A stretch of 7,986 bases of DNA, from positions 1 through 7,986 of the forward strand of contig CAIOIN010000068.1 of assembly GCA_903858385.1 (NCBI GenBank), given 5' to 3'. Made by a program: the position numbers and the translations under genes. A model generated the notes under the pieces. It was given only the letters and a program-made list of their open reading frames with translations. It had not been told where the DNA came from and made no database searches. Positions 5,127-7,986 of this stretch are shown here, in pieces. The first letter of the stretch is position 1, and each line of letters starts with the position of its first letter. Origin of the DNA: an uncultured Microcaldota archaeon (GTDB lineage: Archaea > Micrarchaeota > Micrarchaeia > Micrarchaeales > Micrarchaeaceae).

Positions 5127-6038
5127 CCGATAAACATTCCGGATCGTTTGCCCGCCGCCAAGGCGCTCGAAGACGAGAACATCTTCGTGATGACCCAAGC
5201 GAGAGCGCTCCACCAGGACGTCAGGCCATTGGAGATAGTAATAATGAACCTGATGCCGGACAAGATCACAACGGAGATACAGATACTGAGGCTTATCGGA
5301 AACTCTCCGATACAGACAAACATCACCTTCCTGCACCCGAAAAGCCACAAGTCCACCCACACCCCGGAAGACCATCTCATCTCGTTCTACAAGCACTTCG
5401 AAGACATCAAAGGCCAGAAGTTCGACGGACTGATAATCACCGGAGCGCCTGTCGAAACCCTGGAGTTCGAGCAGGTCGAATACTGGAAAGAGCTAGAAGA
5501 GTTAATGGACTGGAGCGTGCAGAACGTGTTCTCTACCCTCCACATCTGCTGGGCCGCGCAGGCCGGGCTTTACCATCACTACGGGATCAACAAATACCCG
5601 CTGAAGGAAAAGATGTCCGGAGTTTTCCAGCACAAGATAAACAGGAAGCACGTCAAGCTGCTCAGGGGCTTTGACGATGTCTTCAACGTTCCCCAATCAA
5701 GGTACACCGAAATAAGGAAACAGGACATTGCAAAGGTTCCCGAGCTCGAGGTCCTGTCCGAATCAAAGGAATCTGGAGTCTATATCGTCGGAAGGAAGGA
5801 CGGCAAGCAGTTCTTCGTCACAGGGCATTCCGAATACGACTCAACCACGCTGAAGAAGGAGTACGAACGCGATATCGCAAAAGGGCTCAAGATAAAAATT
5901 CCTAAGAATTACTTTACGGACGATGACCCTTCAAAGGAGCCAATCCTCTCCTGGAGAGCACATGCGAACCTGCTGTTCTGCAACTGGCTCAACTATTACG
6001 TTTACGAAGAAACGCCGTACGACCTGAAGAAGATATGA
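5124..6038 (+). CDS. metA: homoserine O-acetyltransferase, MetA family
   Basis: MetA-family enzymes acylate the hydroxyl of L-homoserine in the cytosol, the committed step from homoserine to methionine. Read from CTG 5124 the protein has 304 residues and its numbering matches E. coli MetA exactly: the nucleophile Cys142 in HICWAAQAG, His235 in VTGHSEYD and Glu237. The other conserved blocks are NLMPDKITTE (42-51), DGLIITGAP (101-109), SGVFQHKI (165-172), RGFDDVF (181-187) and the C-terminal SWRAHANLLFCNWLNYYVYEETPYDL. Residue 111 is Glu. In this family Glu111 goes with acetyl-CoA use and Gly111 with succinyl-CoA, so acetyltransferase is preferred over the succinyltransferase label often transferred from E. 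coli. It is probably co-transcribed with metG. Codon use resembles metG. MetA-type enzymes are mainly bacterial, which suggests acquisition, perhaps together with metG. The start is discussed at 5114-5126; the shortest credible alternative is TTG 5148. Confidence 0.94.
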   Translation: MPINIPDRLPAAKALEDENIFVMTQARALHQDVRPLEIVIMNLMPDKITTEIQILRLIGNSPIQTNITFLHPKSHKSTHTPEDHLISFYKHFEDIKGQKFDGLIITGAPVETLEFEQVEYWKELEELMDWSVQNVFSTLHICWAAQAGLYHHYGINKYPLKEKMSGVFQHKINRKHVKLLRGFDDVFNVPQSRYTEIRKQDIAKVPELEVLSESKESGVYIVGRKDGKQFFVTGHSEYDSTTLKKEYERDIAKGLKIKIPKNYFTDDDPSKEPILSWRAHANLLFCNWLNYYVYEETPYDLKKI

Positions 6039-6048
6039 TGAAAAGCCA

Positions 6049-6375
6049 TCAGGCGACCTTGCTTCCCGGGGCCAGATCCTTGTCCGGCGTGACCAGCGAC
6101 ACCCTGTCGCCGTCCTGCGCCGCCAGAACCATGCCCTCCGACACGAATCCGGCGACGTTCTTCGGATCGAGGTTGCACACGACTATGACAAGCTTGTTCA
6201 TGAGCTCTTCCTTCGTGTAATATGCCTTCAAGCCCATCGCGATGTTCTTCACTCCTAGCTCTCCGAGGTCTATCTTCGTCTGGTACATGGGCTTCCTTGC
6301 CGCTGTCAGATCCTGCACATCCACTATGCGCCCGACCCTCAAATCCACCGCTCCGAATTCAGCTATCGTGACCAT
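6049..6375 (-). CDS. free-standing tRNA-binding OB-fold protein (Trbp111/CsaA-like, MetRS beta-like)
   Basis: The product is a single OB-fold tRNA-binding domain of 108 residues from ATG 6375. The signature VDLRVGRIVDVQ (residues 10-21) opens the fold. IDLGELGVKNIAMG (35-48) and VVCNLDPKNVAGFVSEGMVLAA (about 65-86) follow, the last with the xxAGFxSEGMLL pattern shared by Trbp111, CsaA and the C-terminal domain of bacterial MetRS. Such dimeric proteins bind the outer corner of tRNA; a chaperone role has also been reported for CsaA. Because the nearby MetRS lacks this domain, a role as its trans-acting beta chain is a reasonable inference. GTG 6384 is an alternative start giving 111 residues. 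ATG is preferred because it begins at the conserved first strand and the TATA-like sequence near 6405 would place initiation close to 6379. The gene converges on metA: the two stop codons are separated by ten bases. No real terminator is visible. Confidence 0.88.
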   Translation of the reverse strand: MVTIAEFGAVDLRVGRIVDVQDLTAARKPMYQTKIDLGELGVKNIAMGLKAYYTKEELMNKLVIVVCNLDPKNVAGFVSEGMVLAAQDGDRVSLVTPDKDLAPGSKVA

Positions 6376-6392
6376 CCGAACCACAAACCCTC

Positions 6393-6416
6393 TAGATAAG
6401 GTTAAAATGTTATCTA
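6393..6416. promoter_or_regulatory. divergent promoter with 7-bp inverted repeat (tRNA-binding gene / rps8e)
   Basis: TAGATAA (6393-6399) and TTATCTA (6410-6416) are perfect inverted repeats ten bases apart. The spacer holds TTAAAATG, the best TATA-like element for rps8e (about 34 bases before ATG 6440), and in reverse CATTTTAA, about 30 bases before ATG 6375 of the minus-strand gene. The symmetry around a shared TATA element could be an operator or simply overlapping bidirectional promoter elements. The repeat is short enough to arise by chance in AT-rich DNA. Confidence 0.35.
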
Positions 6417-6439
6417 TCCTAAATTAATAAAGTGATAAC

Positions 6440-6832
6440 ATGAGCCAGTTTGGTGTTCAACTACATGCACGTTCAAAGACAAAGGTCATAGGGAACGGCA
6501 AGCGGAAGATAAAGGCAAGGGGCAAGCGAAGACGCGAAGTGGGCGGCTATTTCTCGGCCACGAAGCTCACGGAAAAGTCCATGGTCGCCAGCGTCAGGAG
6601 GCGCGGCGGGAATGTCGACGTCAAGCTGAAGCGCGCCGCTGTTGCCAACGTCCTGACGAAGACGGGCTACAAAAACGCGAAGATAACCGGCATAGTCGAA
6701 TCCAAGGACAACAGGAACTTCGCAAGGCAGAACATAATCACGAAGGGCACGGTAATCAGCACCGAACTCGGCAACGCGGTTGTCATGAACAGGCCGGGAA
6801 GGGAGGGCTGCGTCAACGCCAGACTGCTCTAG
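6440..6832 (+). CDS. rps8e: 30S ribosomal protein S8e
   Basis: S8e is a small-subunit protein of archaeal and eukaryotic ribosomes, absent from bacteria. At 130 residues it has the usual archaeal length. The N-terminus is strongly basic (KTKVIGNGKRKIKARGKRRREVGG, about 14-36), as expected for an rRNA-binding tail. The central TGYKNAKITGIVES (73-86) and the C-terminal ITKGTVISTELGNAVVMNRPGREGCVNARLL carry the family pattern, including the final RPGxxGxVNA block. GTGAT at 6432-6436, three bases before ATG, is complementary to the 16S 3' end. It opens a tight plus-strand operon: the next gene starts ten bases after its stop. Confidence 0.97.
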   Translation: MSQFGVQLHARSKTKVIGNGKRKIKARGKRRREVGGYFSATKLTEKSMVASVRRRGGNVDVKLKRAAVANVLTKTGYKNAKITGIVESKDNRNFARQNIITKGTVISTELGNAVVMNRPGREGCVNARLL

Positions 6833-6842
6833 AAGTGTTAGC

Positions 6843-7301
6843 ATGGTCGCGCGAGTCTACGAATGCGATAAGTCGGAAGCCGAAGCGCTGAAGAAGGTCC
6901 TAGAACACGATCCATACCTAGACCCGAAGCTCGTGCCCCCATCCAAGAGCGACAAGGACCTTAAGCTGATGAGCGAAGAGGACCAGAAGAAGTACAGGGA
7001 AGAGGAGGCAAAGTCGAAGGAGGCGATAAAAAAGCTGCATGAGGACAAGTACGCAAACGTCATATTCGTAAGGCAGAACTGCAGCTTAAGGGACGGGGCC
7101 ACTGTCGACCTCGACAGAAACAAATCCTACCTTTACCTCGATGCAAGCGAGCAGTTCCTCGGATTGGCCGAAGAGTGCTTCAAAATGGAGTTCAAGACCA
7201 TCAAGAGGGTTACGAAGAGCGAAGAGGAGAAGGTCATAGGCATAATCAAGGCGGAGGAAGACAAGGCGGCAACGGGATTCGGTTCCATATTCGGTAGTTG
7301 A
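6843..7301 (+). CDS. unrecognised charged protein ending in GFGSIFGS, probably archaeal conserved
   Basis: I cannot name this 152-residue protein with confidence. The N-terminal part (1-30) is mixed. Residues 34-68 are very rich in Lys, Glu and Asp (KSDKDL...KKLHEDK) and should be helical, perhaps a coiled coil. Residues 70-100 look beta-rich (ANVIFVRQNC, SLRDGATVDL, KSYLYLD). Residues 102-144 look helical, and the chain ends in a glycine-phenylalanine tail GFGSIFGS. There is no signal peptide or membrane segment. The single Cys8, Cys80 and Cys112 do not form a zinc motif. It sits between rps8e and argF, ten bases after rps8e and with no gap before argF, so it is almost certainly co-transcribed with a ribosomal protein. 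In several archaea SRP19 occupies a nearby place, but this sequence lacks SRP19 features. A ribosome or translation link is inferred from position only. Confidence 0.85.
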   Translation: MVARVYECDKSEAEALKKVLEHDPYLDPKLVPPSKSDKDLKLMSEEDQKKYREEEAKSKEAIKKLHEDKYANVIFVRQNCSLRDGATVDLDRNKSYLYLDASEQFLGLAEECFKMEFKTIKRVTKSEEEKVIGIIKAEEDKAATGFGSIFGS

Positions 7302-7986
7302 ATGAACTTCATAAGCTCCGACGATCTCTCTGAAAAACAGGTGCTTGAAGTATTCTCCATCGCAGACAAACTGCAGAGCGGGGAGCTGAAGAATCCGATA
7401 AAGGAGCATTCCGTACTTGCGCTGCTTTTTTCAGAGCCTTCGACGCGCACGCGCGTATCCTTTGAGGTTGCAATGGCGCAGCTCGGAGGGAGTGCGGTCT
7501 ACATAGCCACGCAGACCTCGCAGATGAAGCGTGGAGAGACCCTTGAAGACACCGCGAAGGTCATAAGCGGCTACTGCGATTTCATAGCTGTCAGGACGAA
7601 CGAGCACAAAGACGTAATGACGATCGCGAAGAGCTCCACGGTCCCGGTCATAAACGCGCTCACGCATCTTGAGCACCCGACGCAGGCGCTTGCAGATGTC
7701 TACACAATAATCAAGCACAATAAGCGGATAAAAGGATTGAAGATCGCGTTCGTCGGCGACATAGCGCAGAACACGGCAAGCTCTCTGATGCTGACTGCCA
7801 CGAAGCTGGGCGCCAGCGTCTCATTGGTGGGTCCGGAAGGCATAACGCCGAACGAATTCTTCTACAGGAAGTCAAAGAAGTACGGGAAAGTTGAGCTATA
7901 CAACTCGATCAAAGAGGGAGTGACTGGTGCCGATGTGATCTACACCGATACATTCGTGAGCATGGGCGACGAGGCCGAAGCCGATA
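7302..7986 (+). CDS. argF: ornithine carbamoyltransferase, partial (runs off window end)
   Basis: This enzyme transfers the carbamoyl group of carbamoyl phosphate to ornithine, forming citrulline in arginine synthesis. The visible 228 residues cover about the first three quarters of a usual 305-330 residue chain. The carbamoyl-phosphate loop is SEPSTRTRVSFE, with STRTR at 47-51. KRGETLEDTAKV (76-87) and NALTHLEHPTQALAD (118-132) follow, then VGD at 151-153 and YTDTFVSMGDEAE (214-226). The VINxLTxLxHPxQxLAD block and the SMG loop (220-222) point to ornithine rather than aspartate carbamoyltransferase. HPTQ replaces the commoner HPCQ and occurs in some homologues. The ATG at 7302 directly abuts the TGA of the previous gene (7299-7301), so translation is probably coupled; no separate promoter or good Shine-Dalgarno is seen. 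The C-terminal HCLP motif that would confirm the substrate lies beyond the window. Confidence 0.93.
   Translation, partial: MNFISSDDLSEKQVLEVFSIADKLQSGELKNPIKEHSVLALLFSEPSTRTRVSFEVAMAQLGGSAVYIATQTSQMKRGETLEDTAKVISGYCDFIAVRTNEHKDVMTIAKSSTVPVINALTHLEHPTQALADVYTIIKHNKRIKGLKIAFVGDIAQNTASSLMLTATKLGASVSLVGPEGITPNEFFYRKSKKYGKVELYNSIKEGVTGADVIYTDTFVSMGDEAEAD

Noticed and set aside
4911..5396. Two minus-strand frames (138 and 161 aa) across the metG-metA junction
   Set aside because: They overlap conserved metG and metA sequence on the opposite strand and show no protein features.
6035..6041. C box (ATGATGA) of a C/D guide RNA at the metA end
   Set aside because: No D box (CTGA) is found at a suitable distance and the match is made by the last codon and stop of metA.
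6036..6051. TGATG/CATCA inverted repeat spanning both stop codons as a bidirectional terminator
   Set aside because: Only five pairs and no T-run on either strand; the symmetry is largely that of two facing TGA codons.
6473..6844. 123-aa open frame antisense to rps8e
   Set aside because: It mirrors a certain ribosomal protein gene, has no recognisable motif and no promoter; GC-rich coding DNA commonly gives such frames.
6843..7301. SRP19 as identity of the gene after rps8e
   Set aside because: Archaeal SRP19 is about 90-100 residues with a basic RNA-binding pattern near its start; this protein is longer, acidic-basic mixed and lacks it.
7302..7986. Aspartate carbamoyltransferase (pyrB)
   Set aside because: The VINALTHLEHPTQALAD block and the SMG loop near 220 match ornithine enzymes; the aspartate enzyme pattern at that point is different.

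Overview
The window is archaeal chromosome. The evidence is an MCM replicative helicase, ribosomal protein S8e, two tRNA genes with introns at the archaeal 37/38 position and no encoded CCA, TATA-like boxes placed for leaderless or short-leader transcripts, and heavy use of AGG (Arg) and ATA (Ile). The lineage cannot be fixed from the sequence. A DPANN-type or euryarchaeal host is possible, but this is only an impression.

Layout. Positions 1-83 are the 3' part of an intron-containing tRNA-Ala(UGC) whose 5' end lies outside the window. Acylphosphatase (122-412) follows. The TATA box of the next gene, an intron-containing tRNA with anticodon CAU (428-544, probably elongator Met), lies inside the acylphosphatase 3' end. 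A 262-aa protein that I do not recognise (645-1433) comes next. Its arginine codon use differs from its neighbours. It converges on the MCM helicase gene (1479-3542, minus). A short AT-rich region separates MCM from the divergent metG (3639-5108), a methionyl-tRNA synthetase of bacterial Thermus/Bacillus type without a C-terminal tRNA-binding domain. Fifteen bases after the metG stop, and in the same frame, lies metA, a homoserine O-acyltransferase. Its conserved N-terminus begins at a CTG codon, and it carries the Glu111 typical of acetyl-CoA-using enzymes. Converging on metA from the other strand is a free-standing tRNA-binding OB-fold protein (6049-6375, minus). A divergent intergenic region with a 7-bp inverted repeat then leads to a plus-strand operon: rps8e (6440-6832), an unrecognised charged protein ending in GFGSIFGS (6843-7301), and argF, ornithine carbamoyltransferase (7302 to the window end, partial), whose ATG directly follows the previous stop codon.

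How the genes fit together. The middle of the window has a methionine theme: a CAU tRNA, the synthetase that charges tRNA-Met, an enzyme of methionine synthesis, and a tRNA-binding protein that could act as the missing domain of the synthetase. The metG-metA pair looks bacterial in origin. The right end links a ribosomal protein with arginine synthesis. I found no CRISPR array, insertion sequence, toxin-antitoxin pair or recognisable defence system. The most unusual points are the CTG start of metA, the bacterial-type split MetRS, the mismatched CAU tRNA and the unrecognised gene beside it.
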